A DNA stretch of 64,000 nucleotides from Stenotrophomonas rhizophila (GTDB lineage Bacteria; Pseudomonadota; Gammaproteobacteria; Xanthomonadales; Xanthomonadaceae): the NCBI RefSeq assembly GCF_007667275.1, contig NZ_VDQT01000001.1:806001-870000 (forward strand), read 5' to 3'. The stretch's first letter is position 1. Each line of letters opens with the position of its first letter. Made by a program: the position numbers and the translations under genes. This document shows positions 1-12,570 of the stretch, piece after piece. The notes beneath the pieces were generated by a model. It had not been told where the DNA came from. It searched no databases and saw only the letters and a program-made list of their open reading frames with translations.

Positions 1-2
1 TC

Positions 3-356
3 CGCGCCGTGGGTGACAGTTCGGTGCTTCTGGAGGACCGCGAACACGGCGAGCCGCGGACGCTGGTCCAGAGCTTCGCGCTGACCCCGCACTCGCTGCT
101 GGATACCTGGGCGGCCCCGGCTGTGGTCCGCGACATGACCGCCGAGCACCTGGCACCGGTGCTGGCGCTGAAGCCGGAGCTGGTGATCCTAGGCACCGGC
201 AGGACCCAGCAGTTCCCGCCCACGGCCGTCATGGCCGCCTGCCTGACCCTTGGCATCGGCATCGAAGTGATGGACAACCCGGCGGCCGCACGGACCTTCA
301 ACCTGCTGGCCGGCGAAGGCCGCAACGTGGCTGCGGCGATCCTCCTGCCGGGCTGA
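3..356 (+). CDS. Mth938-like domain protein (5' end outside window)
   Basis: The reading frame is already open at the left edge, so the true start is probably a few codons upstream; a GTG at 9 is an internal alternative. The roughly 118 visible residues fit the Mth938/NDUFAF3-like family of about 120-125 residues. The recognisable part is the central 'PELVILGTGRTQQFPP' strand-loop, followed by a 'GIGIEVMDNPAAARTFNLLAGEGR' type C-terminal half. Bacterial members are cytosolic proteins of unknown function; the eukaryotic relatives assist complex I assembly. A strong intrinsic terminator follows 22 bases after the stop. I infer nothing about substrate. Confidence 0.8.
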   Translation, partial: RAVGDSSVLLEDREHGEPRTLVQSFALTPHSLLDTWAAPAVVRDMTAEHLAPVLALKPELVILGTGRTQQFPPTAVMAACLTLGIGIEVMDNPAAARTFNLLAGEGRNVAAAILLPG

Positions 357-377
357 AATTGGTTGATTCCGTTCAGG

Positions 378-404
378 AAAGGCTGCCGTGGGCAGCCTTT
401 TTTG
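378..404 (+). terminator. intrinsic terminator after the Mth938-like gene
   Basis: A perfect 10-bp stem (AAAGGCTGCC / GGCAGCCTTT) with a 3-base GTG loop runs into TTTTTTG. It ends the plus-strand gene at 356. Confidence 0.85.
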
Positions 405-423
405 TGTCGATTGAGTGGACGCT

Positions 424-515
424 GCAGCCACGCAGGGCGTAGCTCTACGTTACCCGCACTGCAATACGAGGCGTCGACGCACGGGTAGAGCCACGCCCTG
501 CGTGGCTGCGCGATC
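424..515. repeat. pair of inverted GTAG (SMAG-type) REP elements
   Basis: Two REP units face each other. One (424-448) reads, on the minus strand, GTAGAGCTACGCCCTGCGTGGCTGC. The other (485-515) reads GTAGAGCCACGCCCTGCGTG on the plus strand, continuing GCTGCGCGATC. Each carries the GTAG head and a palindrome around GCCACGC/GCGTGGC. The second unit runs into the nlpD stop codon (TGA on the minus strand, 514-516). The arrangement is the convergent REP pair known to form a long stem in RNA. Confidence 0.8.
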
Positions 516-1287
516 ATCTGGGAGGCAGATACAACAACGGGTCGACCGGCTTGCCGTTGTAGCGGATCTCGAAGTGCAGCATGTCGCGGGTGGTGCCGGT
601 GCGGCCCATTTCGGCGATCTGCTCGCCGGCCTTGACGCTCTGGCCTTCGTTGACCAGCCGCTTGCGGTTGTGGCCATAGGCCGACAGCCACTGCTCGTTG
701 TGCTTGATGATGATCAGTTCGCCGAAACCGACCAGGCCGGCGCCGGAATAGACCACGACACCCGCCGCCGTGGCCCGTACCGGCTGGCCGCTGCTGCCGG
801 CGATGTCCACGCCCTGCTTGGTGACGTCGGCGCCGACGAAACGCCCCACCAGGGCGCCGTCGGCCGGCCAGCGCCAGCTGATGCTGCTTTTGATGGCGGT
901 GGTCGGCGACGGCGTCGGCGCGGGCGCCGGGGTCGAGGTGCCCGGGCGCGGCGCGGTGACCACGGTGGTCGGCGCACGCCCCGGGCTGCCGCCCGGATAC
1001 AGGCGCAGGGACTGCCCGGGATAGATGGTGTACGGCTCGCTCAGCCCGTTCCATGCGGCCAGGTCGCGCGGGGTGATGTTGTGGATGCGTGCCAGCGCGT
1101 AGAGGGTGTCGCCACGGCGCACGACCGCGGTCTGGCCAGGCTTGGCCACCGAGGTCTGCGGCGTGGTGTGCGCGGTGCGCCCGCCGGACGGTTTGACCAC
1201 CGTGGCGGTGCCGCAGGCACTCAGGGTGGACACCACCAGCAGCAACGCGGCCAGCCGCGCGGCCCCGCTCATACGATCAGCACTCAT
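514..1287 (-). CDS. nlpD: NlpD-like LysM/M23 lipoprotein (amidase activator type)
   Basis: This is a 257-residue envelope lipoprotein. The N terminus is a lipoprotein signal ending in a lipobox (LSAC, Cys25). A LysM peptidoglycan-binding domain spans about 54-97 and a proline/threonine-rich linker follows. A C-terminal LytM/M23 domain covers about 155-250. The zinc site is degenerate: the usual first His is absent ('KQGVDIAG'), although the late 'LHFEIR' His remains. That matches NlpD/EnvC-type activators of division amidases rather than active endopeptidases. I start at 1287 because GGAGGT lies 10 bases upstream and the ATG overlaps the yqaA stop (ATGA). It closes the surE-pcm-yqaA-nlpD run. 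Confidence 0.9.
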   Translation of the reverse strand: MSADRMSGAARLAALLLVVSTLSACGTATVVKPSGGRTAHTTPQTSVAKPGQTAVVRRGDTLYALARIHNITPRDLAAWNGLSEPYTIYPGQSLRLYPGGSPGRAPTTVVTAPRPGTSTPAPAPTPSPTTAIKSSISWRWPADGALVGRFVGADVTKQGVDIAGSSGQPVRATAAGVVVYSGAGLVGFGELIIIKHNEQWLSAYGHNRKRLVNEGQSVKAGEQIAEMGRTGTTRDMLHFEIRYNGKPVDPLLYLPPR

Positions 1288-1898
1288 GCGAACTTCGACC
1301 TCCATACGAGCCAGGCCACCAGACCCACCACCAGTACGGTGGCGACCCAGCCCAGCGGTTCAATCCAACGCCGCAGGGCGGCTTCGGCGCGTGCGCCGCC
1401 AATGCGGATCACCGCAGCCAGGACGTACACGCGCTTGCCGCGACCGATCAGCATGCTCAGGAAGTACTGCGGCAGCGGCACCCCGACGATACCCGAAGCC
1501 CATGTGAAGACCTTCATCGGGATCGGCATGAAGCCGCCCAGTACCAGGAAGGTGAACACCGCCCACGGGGACTCGGCCATCTTGGCCTGCACGATGGCGA
1601 TGCCGCCTTCGATGCTTGTCAACATGCCCATCGCGGCGAACAGTGGCTTGATTGCTTCGAAGGCGTAATGGCCCAGGGCGTAGCCGACCAGCGCACCGGC
1701 CATCGAACCGGCCAGGCTGAGCGTGGCGAACCACCAGCCGCGTTTGGGCTGGGCCACGCACATCGGCGCCAGCATCACCTCCGGCATCACCGGGAAGATG
1801 ATCGCCTCGATGAAGCTCAGCACGGTGAGATAGGTTGGCGCGCGCTCGTGCGCGGCCCACTTCATTGCCCGCTCGTACAGCGGACCGAAAATCTTCAT
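1284..1898 (-). CDS. YqaA-family membrane protein (DedA/VTT-like)
   Basis: This 204-residue inner-membrane protein has several hydrophobic segments. It includes the conserved early 'SFIEAIIFPVMPEVMLAPM' loop and the 'GGFMPIPMKVFTWASG' re-entrant-like region typical of the VTT (SNARE-associated/DedA-like) YqaA branch. DedA-superfamily members are linked to lipid-carrier or phospholipid flipping, but the YqaA branch has no firmly assigned substrate. AAGGAG sits 9 bases before the chosen ATG. It overlaps nlpD by 4 bases and lies 19 bases after pcm, so it is probably co-transcribed with both. Confidence 0.85.
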   Translation of the reverse strand: MKIFGPLYERAMKWAAHERAPTYLTVLSFIEAIIFPVMPEVMLAPMCVAQPKRGWWFATLSLAGSMAGALVGYALGHYAFEAIKPLFAAMGMLTSIEGGIAIVQAKMAESPWAVFTFLVLGGFMPIPMKVFTWASGIVGVPLPQYFLSMLIGRGKRVYVLAAVIRIGGARAEAALRRWIEPLGWVATVLVVGLVAWLVWRSKFA

Positions 1899-1917
1899 GA
1901 CGCGATGCTCCTTGGGA

Positions 1918-2595
1918 TCAGTCCAGCATGCCAGACAGCAGCGGTACGAACGTGACCGGCGCCAGTACCTGCTGCTCGACGCTGCCGTCTCCGCGACGGG
2001 TAAGCTGGATCAACGACTGCGCGCCGGCCGCACCCACTGGCGCCACCAGGCGCCCGCCCACGGCCAGCTGCTCGACCAGCGCATCCACCAGCGCCGGTGC
2101 GGCGGCGGTGACCACGATGGCATCGAACGGACCGTGTTCGGCCCAGCCGACACGGCCGTCGTCGTGCTTGCTGCGGATGTTCATGCCCAGCGCGCGGAAG
2201 CGCTTGCGCGCCTGCCGCAGCAGGTCGCCGATGCGTTCGACGGTGTACACCTCCAGCCCCAGCGCGCCGAGCACGGCGGCCTGGTAGCCCGAACCGGTGC
2301 CGACCTCCAGCACCTTCTTCGGTGCCGACTGCAGCACCGCTTCGGTCATCCGCGCCACCACCCACGGCTGCGAAATGGTCTGGCCATGGCCGATCGGCAG
2401 CGCGGTGTCTTCATAGGCGCGCGAGGCCAGCGCTTCGTCGATGAACAGATGGCGCGGGACCACCCGGATCGCGTTCAGCGTGTCCTCGTCGACGATGCCG
2501 CTTTCGCGCAGGCGTTCGACCAGGCGGTCGCGCACGCGCTGCGAGGTCATGCCGATGCCGACCGCTTCGGGTTGCAGGCGCAGGCGCTGGCTCAT
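1918..2595 (-). CDS. pcm: protein-L-isoaspartate O-methyltransferase
   Basis: This 225-residue cytosolic enzyme methylates isoaspartyl residues from S-adenosylmethionine, starting repair of damaged proteins. The SAM-binding loop '[16 protein letters not shown]' lies near residue 95. The N-terminal block 'VPRHLFI' and the '[11 protein letters not shown]' substrate loop are intact, and the length is normal. Its start overlaps the surE stop by 4 bases (ATGA). The surE-pcm-nlpD order is the classic stationary-phase survival cluster, where rpoS often follows nlpD; here the next feature is a REP pair and the opposite-strand Mth938-like gene, so rpoS is not adjacent. Confidence 0.95.
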   Translation of the reverse strand: MSQRLRLQPEAVGIGMTSQRVRDRLVERLRESGIVDEDTLNAIRVVPRHLFIDEALASRAYEDTALPIGHGQTISQPWVVARMTEAVLQSAPKKVLEVGTGSGYQAAVLGALGLEVYTVERIGDLLRQARKRFRALGMNIRSKHDDGRVGWAEHGPFDAIVVTAAAPALVDALVEQLAVGGRLVAPVGAAGAQSLIQLTRRGDGSVEQQVLAPVTFVPLLSGMLD

Positions 2596-3371
2596 GCCGG
2601 GCGATCCAGCGCTGCGGTCAGTCCACCGACCCAGCTGGCAACCTTTTCCAGCGCCTGGTAACGCGTCAGGTCGACCTGGATCGGAGTGATCGAAATGTAG
2701 CCGCTGCGTACCGCATGGAAATCCGTGCCGGGGCCGGAATCCTGTTCGCGCCCGGCCGGCCCGATCCAGAACACTTCATTGCCACGCGGGTCGCGCTGGG
2801 CGATGCAGCCTTCGGCCCGGTGGCGGTTACCCAGCCGGGTGACCTCGAAGCCACGCACCTGGTCCCAGGGCAGGTCCGGCACGTTGACATTGAGGATGGT
2901 GTCGGCGGGCAGCGGGTCGGCCTTGAGCCGGGTGACGATTTCAACCGCGGCACGCGCGGCGGTTTCGAAGTTGCGCGGATCGTGGTTGTGGGTGACCAGC
3001 GACATCGCCACCGCCGGCAATCCGAGGAAACGCCCTTCCATCGCCGCAGACACGGTGCCGGAGTAGATGACGTCATCGCCCAGGTTGGCGGCGTTGTTGA
3101 TGCCGGAGACCACGATGTCCGGGTCGTATTCCAGCATGCCAGTCAGCGCCAGGTGCACGCAGTCGGTCGGGGTGCCGGCCACCGAGCAGGTGGCGGCGTC
3201 GATGCGCTTGACCCGGACCGGGAGGTCGAGGGTCAGCGAGTTGCTGGCCCCGGAACGGTCGCGGTCGGGGGCGACCACCATCACGTCATGGCCGGCCTCG
3301 CGCAGTACCGAGGCGAGCATCCTGATGCCCGGGGCATCGACGCCATCGTCGTTGCTGACCAGGATCCGCAT
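2592..3371 (-). CDS. surE: 5'/3'-nucleotidase SurE
   Basis: A 259-residue cytosolic survival nucleotidase that dephosphorylates nucleoside monophosphates with a divalent metal. The N terminus '[16 protein letters not shown]' contains the paired Asp residues that bind the metal. '[15 protein letters not shown]' and '[25 protein letters not shown]' are the other signature blocks. I start at 3371 because the family begins exactly at [10 protein letters not shown]; an in-frame extension upstream is not family-like. It is the first gene of a four-gene minus-strand operon with ATGA coupling to pcm. Confidence 0.95.
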   Translation of the reverse strand: MRILVSNDDGVDAPGIRMLASVLREAGHDVMVVAPDRDRSGASNSLTLDLPVRVKRIDAATCSVAGTPTDCVHLALTGMLEYDPDIVVSGINNAANLGDDVIYSGTVSAAMEGRFLGLPAVAMSLVTHNHDPRNFETAARAAVEIVTRLKADPLPADTILNVNVPDLPWDQVRGFEVTRLGNRHRAEGCIAQRDPRGNEVFWIGPAGREQDSGPGTDFHAVRSGYISITPIQVDLTRYQALEKVASWVGGLTAALDRPA

Positions 3372-3558
3372 GGGAGTTTTAACCGCTTGATTGTTCAAGA
3401 CTTCATTTCCATCACTTTCCAGCGTTGGCGGGGCCGGCCCTCTCCCGAGCCGGGATCGGCGACCGCGCAAGTGCGTCAGCTATTGTGCCGCAAGCGGGCA
3501 GATCGGCCTACCCCGCCGGGAGGTAGGCAGGGCCGATCCGGGGCATTAGGCTGTACCC

Positions 3559-4098
3559 ATGTCACATCCTGAAGACGAAGATCCGGCCGCGCTGTTCCGG
3601 GCTGCCATCGGCGAGGTCACGCCGCTGCGCAAACCGGTGGCTGCCCCGCCGGCCACGCCACGGCCGAAGCCGCGCGCACGGATGGCCGAACAGGACGACG
3701 ACGCCGCGCGCGGGGAGTTCGCCCGGCTGCTGCGCGACAGCAGTCCGCTGGAAGCCGGCGACACCGCCAGCTACCGGCGCGACACCTTGCCGGCGCGGAT
3801 GTTCCAGCGGCTCAAGCGTGGCCAGTATTCGGTGCAGGACGAACTGGACCTGCACGGCGCCACCGCGGCGCAGGCGGAAACGCTGCTGCGCCAGTTCCTG
3901 CTGGAAGCGCATGCGCACGAGCATGGCTGCGTGCGCATCATCCATGGCAAAGGCCTGCAGTCCGATGGCGGCGCGCCGGTGTTGAAGAACCTGGTGGACC
4001 GGCTGCTGCGCCAGCGCAACGATGTGCTGGCGTTCCATTCGGCGCCGGCCGGGCAAGGCGGGACCGGCGCGGTGCTGGTGTTGTTGGCGCGGCGGTGA
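3559..4098 (+). CDS. Smr-domain protein (SmrA-like endonuclease)
   Basis: This 179-residue protein has a low-complexity Pro/Arg-rich N terminus. A C-terminal Smr domain covers about 95-178, with 'ELDLHGATAAQAETLLRQFL', 'VRIIHGKGLQSDGG' and the terminal 'GGTGAVLVLL' strand. Stand-alone Smr proteins (SmrA/SmrB) are nucleases; SmrB cuts mRNA at collided ribosomes. This one resembles the shorter SmrA/YdaL type. It is divergent from surE across a 187-base gap that should hold both promoters, and is followed by a REP region. Nucleic-acid substrate is inferred from the family only. Confidence 0.85.
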   Translation: MSHPEDEDPAALFRAAIGEVTPLRKPVAAPPATPRPKPRARMAEQDDDAARGEFARLLRDSSPLEAGDTASYRRDTLPARMFQRLKRGQYSVQDELDLHGATAAQAETLLRQFLLEAHAHEHGCVRIIHGKGLQSDGGAPVLKNLVDRLLRQRNDVLAFHSAPAGQGGTGAVLVLLARR

Positions 4099-4107
4099 TC
4101 ACCCGCA

Positions 4108-4259
4108 CCGCGCAGCCACGCAGGGCGGTTCGCGGGCGTGCCGGGGATGGCGTTGACACGCATGGCGTGTCACTACGATCCTGGGTCGGGCGACCTGGTG
4201 GTGGGACGACCTTTTTTGGTCGAGGGGCCGCGTAGGGACACGCCATGCGTGTCTGCGGG
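4108..4259. repeat. REP region between smrA and truD
   Basis: Three REP-like pieces fill the convergent gap. They are a partial GCAGCCACGCAGGGCG at 4111-4126, a reverse unit GACACGCATGGCGTGTCACTAC at 4154-4175, and a forward unit at 4232-4255 (GTAGGGACACGCCATGCG, then TGTCTGC). The last unit ends a few bases before the truD stop codon (4261-4263). Between them, CGACC-TTTTTT-GGTCG (4206-4222) makes an extra small hairpin. Confidence 0.75.
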
Positions 4260-4260
4260 G

Positions 4261-5304
4261 TCAGTCGGGAACCGTGGCGCTTCCGAGGTCATTGACCTGG
4301 CCCAGCTCATGCAGCACGGCGGTGGCATAACACCCCGGCGGCAGCGCGAAGGTCAGCTCCAGCACGTCGGCTTCCAGCCAGCGGTGCTGCAGGTTGGCCG
4401 GGCGCAGGCGCAGCGCGCGGCGCTCCTGCTTCAGGCGGGCGCCTTCCAGGCCGGCACGCAGGCGCAGGGATTGGTCGTCGCTGATCGCGCCCAGCTCCAG
4501 TGCCGCCGCCGCCCCCGTGCTGCGCAGCTCGCCTTCACCCCACAACGGCCCGCTGGGATGGATGTCGAAGCGTCCCAGGCGGTCGGCCAGCAGGTCGGTC
4601 CACGGCTCGGGGCCGAACACGCTGCGGCTGCCATCCAGCATCCAGACCTCGCCCTCCAGCGGGCTGTCCCAGTTGCCCTGCGCGACGCGCTCGGCCAGCA
4701 CCTGGTTGAACAGCGCCGACCGCGCCGCCGACAGCAGCAGCGAACGCTGGTCCGGGCGCATCCGGCGCCCTTCGAACATGGCCAGCGCGGCCGGCACGTT
4801 GCCGCCGTCGCGGCCGAAGCGCTGCTCGCCGAACCAGTTCGGCAGGCCGCGCGCGGCAATCAGCGAAAGACGCTCGTCGATCGCCCTGGCATCGCCCTGC
4901 ACGTTGCGCAGCACCAGCCTGAACCGGTTGCCGGCGAGCGCGCCGCGCTGCAGTTTGCGGTTGTGCCAGGTCGATTCAAGCACCTCCACTTCGTCGGAGG
5001 CCAGGCTGGCAACATCCGGCGCGATGCGCTTGGGCAGGTGCACGCTGAAACGCTGGGTGGTGACGGCGTGGCGATCCTTCATGCCGGCATAGCTGACCGC
5101 CATGTCCGGCAACCCGGCCCACCTGGCCAGCAGCTTGGCCACGTGCACGGTATTGGCGCCGCGCTTGCGGATCGTCAACAGCAGGTGCTCGCCCTCCCCG
5201 CTCGGCTCGAACGCCGGCAGTTCGTCGACCTGGAAGTCCTCCGGCGTGGTACGGATGTCAGCGTGCAGCAGCGGCGCGCCGAACGCCAGCGGCAGCGGGA
5301 TCAC
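4261..5304 (-). CDS. truD: tRNA pseudouridine(13) synthase TruD
   Basis: A 347-residue enzyme that converts U13 of tRNA to pseudouridine. The catalytic block 'GMKDRHAVT' at residues 74-82 holds the nucleophilic Asp77. 'NWFGEQRFG' further on is the TruD-specific motif, and the length is normal. It overlaps ispF by 4 bases (ATGA), giving the eno-ftsB-ispD-ispF-truD operon seen across gammaproteobacteria. The stop codon abuts a REP element. Confidence 0.95.
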   Translation of the reverse strand: MIPLPLAFGAPLLHADIRTTPEDFQVDELPAFEPSGEGEHLLLTIRKRGANTVHVAKLLARWAGLPDMAVSYAGMKDRHAVTTQRFSVHLPKRIAPDVASLASDEVEVLESTWHNRKLQRGALAGNRFRLVLRNVQGDARAIDERLSLIAARGLPNWFGEQRFGRDGGNVPAALAMFEGRRMRPDQRSLLLSAARSALFNQVLAERVAQGNWDSPLEGEVWMLDGSRSVFGPEPWTDLLADRLGRFDIHPSGPLWGEGELRSTGAAAALELGAISDDQSLRLRAGLEGARLKQERRALRLRPANLQHRWLEADVLELTFALPPGCYATAVLHELGQVNDLGSATVPD

Positions 5305-5798
5305 AGCGCCACCAGCAGCACGACCGCCTGGGCCGCGATGCCTTCGCCGCGCCCGGTGAAACCGAGCTTTTCCGAGGTGGTCGCCTTGACGCTCACCGCA
5401 TCCAGCGCGATGCCCAGCAGGCCGGCAATGCGTTCGCGCATCGCCAGCGCATGCGGGCCGACCTTGGGGCGTTCACAGATCACGGTGATGTCGGTGTTGC
5501 CGACCTGCCAGCCGCGCTCGCGCAGCAGGCCGTTGCAGTGTTCCAGGAAGCGGCTGCTGTCGGCGTCTTTCCAGCGCATGTCCGACGGCGGGAAGTGCTG
5601 GCCGATGTCGCCGAGCGACAGCGCCCCGAGCATGGCATCGCACAGCGCATGCAGGATCACGTCGCCGTCGCTGTGCGCCAGCACGCCACAGCTGTGCTCG
5701 ACCCGGATGCCACCGAGCATGATGTGGTCGCCCTCGCCGAAGGCGTGGACGTCGTAACCCTGGCCGATGCGGACGGGCGGAAAAACAGGCGTGCTCAT
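5301..5798 (-). CDS. ispF: 2-C-methyl-D-erythritol 2,4-cyclodiphosphate synthase
   Basis: This 165-residue enzyme makes MEcPP, the fifth step of the non-mevalonate isoprenoid pathway. Zinc ligands are visible in 'GYDVH' (Asp16, His18) and the 'LAHSDGDV' loop (about 41-48). 'DIGQHFPP' is the family loop, and the C-terminal '[18 protein letters not shown]' completes the active site. It sits between ispD and truD on the minus strand, with a 64-base gap from ispD and a 4-base overlap with truD. Confidence 0.96.
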   Translation of the reverse strand: MSTPVFPPVRIGQGYDVHAFGEGDHIMLGGIRVEHSCGVLAHSDGDVILHALCDAMLGALSLGDIGQHFPPSDMRWKDADSSRFLEHCNGLLRERGWQVGNTDITVICERPKVGPHALAMRERIAGLLGIALDAVSVKATTSEKLGFTGRGEGIAAQAVVLLVAL

Positions 5799-5862
5799 GG
5801 TTGGAACCCAACGGTAACGCCGGGCACGGCCCGGCCGGGTGACAGGGGCGCAGCGCGGGAAC

Positions 5863-6558
5863 TCAGGTCCCGCGGCGCGACAGTTCGAATTCGAACCGGG
5901 ACAGATCGGCCCGGGTGGTGACCTTGAAGTTGTCTTCGCTGCCCTCGACCAGCAGCGGGCGCAGCCCCTGCCGTTCCATCGCCATGGCCTCGTCGGTCAC
6001 TTCCACGCCGGCCGCGGCCGCGTCCTGCAGCGCACGCGCCAACTGGTGGCGGCGGAACAACTGCGGCGTGAGCGCACGCCACAACCGCGCGCGCGGCTCG
6101 GTAGCGTCGATGCCGCCGTCGTCGCCGGCGCGCTTGAGGGTGTCGCGTACGGGCGCGGCCAGGATCGCGCCGACCGGGTCGTTGCGCCCCACTTCGAGCA
6201 GGCGGCCGAGGTCGGCTGCGGCCAGGTTCGGCCGTGCCGCGTCGTGCACCAGCACGAAATCATCCGCGCGCACGCTCTCGGGCAGTGCCTGCAGGCCGGC
6301 CAGCACCGAGTCGGCACGGGTTGCCCCGCCGGTGCAGGTCAGGATCGGCTTGTCGGCCAGCGACTGCCAGCCGGGCCAGTCGGCATCGTGTTCGGCGATC
6401 ACCACCATCACCCCGGCCACCACCGGGTGCGAAAGCAGTGCTTCCAGGGTATGCGCGAGCAGCACCCGGTCGCCTGCGGGCAGGTACTGCTTGGGCACCT
6501 GGCCCCCGAAACGGGTTCCCCGTCCGGCGGCCGGGACCACGGCCCAGACGCTGCCCAT
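5863..6558 (-). CDS. ispD: 2-C-methyl-D-erythritol 4-phosphate cytidylyltransferase
   Basis: This 231-residue enzyme transfers CMP to MEP in isoprenoid synthesis. The nucleotide-binding loop '[12 protein letters not shown]' starts at residue 8, 'LVHDAARPN' is the conserved metal/CTP segment, and '[12 protein letters not shown]' is the C-terminal block. The start is set by the family N terminus and by a TGATG junction with ftsB: the ATG at 6558 shares one base with the ftsB stop. Confidence 0.95.
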   Translation of the reverse strand: MGSVWAVVPAAGRGTRFGGQVPKQYLPAGDRVLLAHTLEALLSHPVVAGVMVVIAEHDADWPGWQSLADKPILTCTGGATRADSVLAGLQALPESVRADDFVLVHDAARPNLAAADLGRLLEVGRNDPVGAILAAPVRDTLKRAGDDGGIDATEPRARLWRALTPQLFRRHQLARALQDAAAAGVEVTDEAMAMERQGLRPLLVEGSEDNFKVTTRADLSRFEFELSRRGT

Positions 6559-6908
6559 CAGGGCACTTCCTGGTGCGGCGCGTCCGGGTCGGCCAGCAGC
6601 GCGGGCGCGCGCGGCGGAGCCACCGGCGCGTTCTCGACCACGCGGTAGAACGTCTCGCCAGGCTTGATCATGCCCAGCTCGCTGCGCGCGCGTTCCTCGA
6701 TCGCGGCCTCGCCTTCCTTGAGGTCCTTGACCTCGGCCGCCAGCGCATCGTTGCGCTGCTGCAGGCCGGCGTTGTCGCGCTTCTGGGCTTCGACCTGGGC
6801 TTCGAGCGTCATCACCTCTCCCGAGTTGCCCGGGCCGAACCAGAAGCGGTACTGCAGCCATGCCAGCAGTACCGCAAGCACCAGCAGCAGCCAGCGCCAG
6901 TTGCGCAT
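6558..6908 (-). CDS. ftsB: cell-division protein FtsB
   Basis: A 116-residue bitopic divisome protein. A single N-terminal membrane segment (about 5-20) is followed by a heptad-rich coiled coil (about 35-75) and the '[17 protein letters not shown]' region typical of FtsB. It works with FtsL and FtsQ in septal complex assembly. The C-terminal tail is rich in Pro/Ala and may vary between strains. It lies 5 bases after eno and joins ispD by a TGATG overlap. Confidence 0.93.
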   Translation of the reverse strand: MRNWRWLLLVLAVLLAWLQYRFWFGPGNSGEVMTLEAQVEAQKRDNAGLQQRNDALAAEVKDLKEGEAAIEERARSELGMIKPGETFYRVVENAPVAPPRAPALLADPDAPHQEVP

Positions 6909-6913
6909 GCGGA

Positions 6914-10210
<3,297 letters not shown>

Positions 10211-10234
10211 GACGCCCCGGCAAGCCGGGGCGTC
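10211..10234 (-). terminator. hairpin terminator after the small exported protein gene
   Basis: GACGCCCCGGC-AA-GCCGGGGCGTC is a perfect 11-bp stem. On the minus strand it is followed by TTCGTTC, a weak T tract. It lies 21 bases beyond the stop of the 80-residue gene and insulates it from pyrG. Confidence 0.65.
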
Positions 10235-10254
10235 GGGGAGGCCAAAACGCAGGG

Positions 10255-10497
10255 TCAGCGCTTCTTTTTGGCCTCTTCTTCCTCTTCCTGCTGCGGCACC
10301 TGCTGGCCCTTGGCCTTCATTTCGGCGGTGGCGGCAGCGCGGCGCTTGGCCTTGGCGTCGGCTTCGGACTGGGCCTTGGCCTCGGCCTGGTCGCCCTGCT
10401 GCGCGGTGGACTGGCCCTGTCCGCCGTTCTGGGCCATGGCCAGCGGCACGGCCACGACGGCGGCGGCAATGGCAACGATGGTCAGCAACTTCTTCAT
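10255..10497 (-). CDS. small exported charged protein of unknown function
   Basis: This 80-residue protein has a clear signal peptide (MKKLLTIVAIAAAVVAVPLAMA, likely cleavage after residue 22). The mature part is made almost only of Gln, Ala, Lys, Glu, Asp and Arg, ending in a run of five Glu followed by KKKR. It looks intrinsically disordered or helical and periplasmic. GAGGAG lies 7 bases before the ATG, and a terminator follows, so it is very likely a real one-gene unit. I do not recognise a family; low complexity makes homology weak evidence. Confidence 0.75.
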   Translation of the reverse strand: MKKLLTIVAIAAAVVAVPLAMAQNGGQGQSTAQQGDQAEAKAQSEADAKAKRRAAATAEMKAKGQQVPQQEEEEEAKKKR

Positions 10498-10660
10498 GGG
10501 GGGTCTCCTCGCTATGGCTGGGGATGGCGTGGCCGGGGGCCGGCTTTCACCACCGGAACCATTCTATCGCGCGCTGGTCGGCCGCCCCCTGAACGTGCGG
10601 CGTGCAAAAAAGCCGTCCAGACCGCAAACTTCGCCGTCGCTTTGCGCTTTTTGAAGACCG

Positions 10661-12550
10661 ATGAACACCCGCTATAACGCCGCCGATATTGAAGTCCTGT
10701 CTGGCCTGGACCCGGTCAAGCGCCGCCCCGGCATGTACACCGACACCGCCCGCCCGAACCACCTGGCCCAGGAGGTGATCGACAACGCCGTGGACGAAGC
10801 CCTGGCCGGGCATGCCCGCACGGTCGAGGTCACCCTGTACAAGGACGGCAGCTGCGAGGTCAGCGATGACGGCCGCGGCATGCCGGTGGACATCCACCCG
10901 GAGGAGAAGATCCCCGGCGTGGAGTTGATCCTGACCCGCCTGCACGCGGGCGGTAAATTCAGCAACAAGAACTACACCTTCTCCGGCGGCCTGCACGGCG
11001 TGGGCGTGAGCGTGGTCAACGCGCTGTCGACGCTGGTGGAAGTGCACATCAAGCGCGAAGGCAGCGAGCACCGCATCACCTTCCGCAACGGCGACCGCGC
11101 CACGCCGCTGGAAGTAGTGGGAAGCGTCGGGAAAAAGAACACCGGTACCCGCGTGCGGTTCTGGGCAGACCCGAAGTACTTCGACACGCCCAAGTACAAC
11201 CTGCGGGCGCTGCGCCACCTGCTGCGCGCCAAGGCGGTGCTGTGCCCTGGCCTGACCGTGAAGCTGCGCGACGAGGCCACCGACGAGCAGGACACCTGGT
11301 ACTTCGAGGACGGCCTGAGCGACTACCTGAAGGCCGAGCTGGGCGAGCGCGAGATGCTGCCGGCGAACCTGTTCGTGGGGTCGTTGAAGAAGGACACCGA
11401 GGTGGTGGACTGGGCGGTGGCGTGGCTGCCGGAAGGCGAGCTGGTCCAGGAAAGCTATGTCAACCTGATTCCGACGGCGCAGCACGGCACCCATGCCAAC
11501 GGCCTGCGCACCGGTCTGACCGAGGCGCTGCGCGAGTTCTGCGACTTCCGCAACCTGCTGCCGCGTGGCGTGAAACTGGCGCCGGAAGACGTCTGGGACC
11601 GGGTCTCGTTCGTGCTGTCGCTGAAGATGACCGACCCGCAGTTCAGCGGGCAGACCAAGGAGCGGCTGTCGTCGCGGCAGGCGGCGGGTTTCGTGGAAGG
11701 CGCCGCGCACGACGCGTTCAGCCTGCTGCTGAACCAGAACGTCACCCTGGGCGAGGCGATCGCGCAGCTGGCGATCGAGCGCGCGAGTGCGCGCCTGAAG
11801 ACCGAGAAGCTGGTGGTGCGCAAGAAGGTCACGCAGGGCCCTGCCCTGCCCGGCAAGCTGGCGGACTGCATCAGCCAGGACCTGTCCCGCACGGAGCTGT
11901 TCCTGGTGGAAGGCGACTCGGCCGGCGGCAGCGCCAAGCAGGCACGCGACAAGGACTTCCAGGCGATCATGCCGCTGCGCGGCAAGATCCTGAACACCTG
12001 GGAGGTGTCGTCGGGCAGCGTGCTGGCCTCTGAAGAAGTGCACAACCTGGCGATCGCGATCGGCTGCGATCCGGGCAAGGAGGACATCAGCGGGCTGCGT
12101 TACGGCAAGGTGGTGATCCTGGCCGACGCGGACTCGGACGGCCTGCACATCGCGACGCTGTTGACGGCGTTGTTCCTCAAGCACTTCCCGGCGCTGGTGG
12201 ATGCCGGCCACGTGTTCGTGGCGATGCCGCCACTGTTCCGCGTTGACGTGGGCAAGCAGGTGTTCTACGCGCTGGACGAGGAAGAAAAGCGTTCGCTGCT
12301 GGACAAGATCGAGCGCGAGAAGATCAAGGGCCAGGTCAGCGTGACCCGCTTCAAGGGCCTGGGCGAAATGAACCCGCAGCAGCTGCGCGAGTCGACCATC
12401 CACCCGGACACGCGCCGCCTGGTGCAGCTGACGGTGGACGACGGCGAGCAGACCAGCGCGCTGATGGACATGCTGCTGGCCAAGAAGCGCGCGGGCGACC
12501 GCAAGCAGTGGCTGGAAAACAAGGGCGACCTGGCTTCGCTGGAAGTCTGA
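10661..12550 (+). CDS. parE: DNA topoisomerase IV subunit B
   Basis: The 629-residue ATPase subunit of topoisomerase IV, which decatenates daughter chromosomes. The GHKL ATP site is visible ('VIDNAVDEALAGHA', 'DDGRGMPVD', 'GGLHGVGVSVVNALS'). The TOPRIM block includes 'ELFLVEGDSAGGSAKQARDK' with the metal Glu and 'LADADSDGLHI' with DxD. The C-terminal 'RFKGLGEMNPQQL' is present. No QPRTKGR-type change can be judged here. A terminator follows directly, so it is monocistronic; parC is elsewhere. Confidence 0.97.
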   Translation: MNTRYNAADIEVLSGLDPVKRRPGMYTDTARPNHLAQEVIDNAVDEALAGHARTVEVTLYKDGSCEVSDDGRGMPVDIHPEEKIPGVELILTRLHAGGKFSNKNYTFSGGLHGVGVSVVNALSTLVEVHIKREGSEHRITFRNGDRATPLEVVGSVGKKNTGTRVRFWADPKYFDTPKYNLRALRHLLRAKAVLCPGLTVKLRDEATDEQDTWYFEDGLSDYLKAELGEREMLPANLFVGSLKKDTEVVDWAVAWLPEGELVQESYVNLIPTAQHGTHANGLRTGLTEALREFCDFRNLLPRGVKLAPEDVWDRVSFVLSLKMTDPQFSGQTKERLSSRQAAGFVEGAAHDAFSLLLNQNVTLGEAIAQLAIERASARLKTEKLVVRKKVTQGPALPGKLADCISQDLSRTELFLVEGDSAGGSAKQARDKDFQAIMPLRGKILNTWEVSSGSVLASEEVHNLAIAIGCDPGKEDISGLRYGKVVILADADSDGLHIATLLTALFLKHFPALVDAGHVFVAMPPLFRVDVGKQVFYALDEEEKRSLLDKIEREKIKGQVSVTRFKGLGEMNPQQLRESTIHPDTRRLVQLTVDDGEQTSALMDMLLAKKRAGDRKQWLENKGDLASLEV

Positions 12551-12570
12551 TCCGACAGCACGCCCCCCTG

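Noticed and set aside
3372..3470. In-frame N-terminal extension of SurE
   Set aside because: It is Arg/Pro-rich and adds 33 residues before the invariant [10 protein letters not shown] start; it also consumes the surE/smrA promoter gap.
10547..12403. A 618-codon open frame antisense to parE
   Set aside because: parE is intact with all motifs on the plus strand. High third-position GC leaves the antisense frame free of stops; its product is Arg/His/Gln-rich without any known fold.
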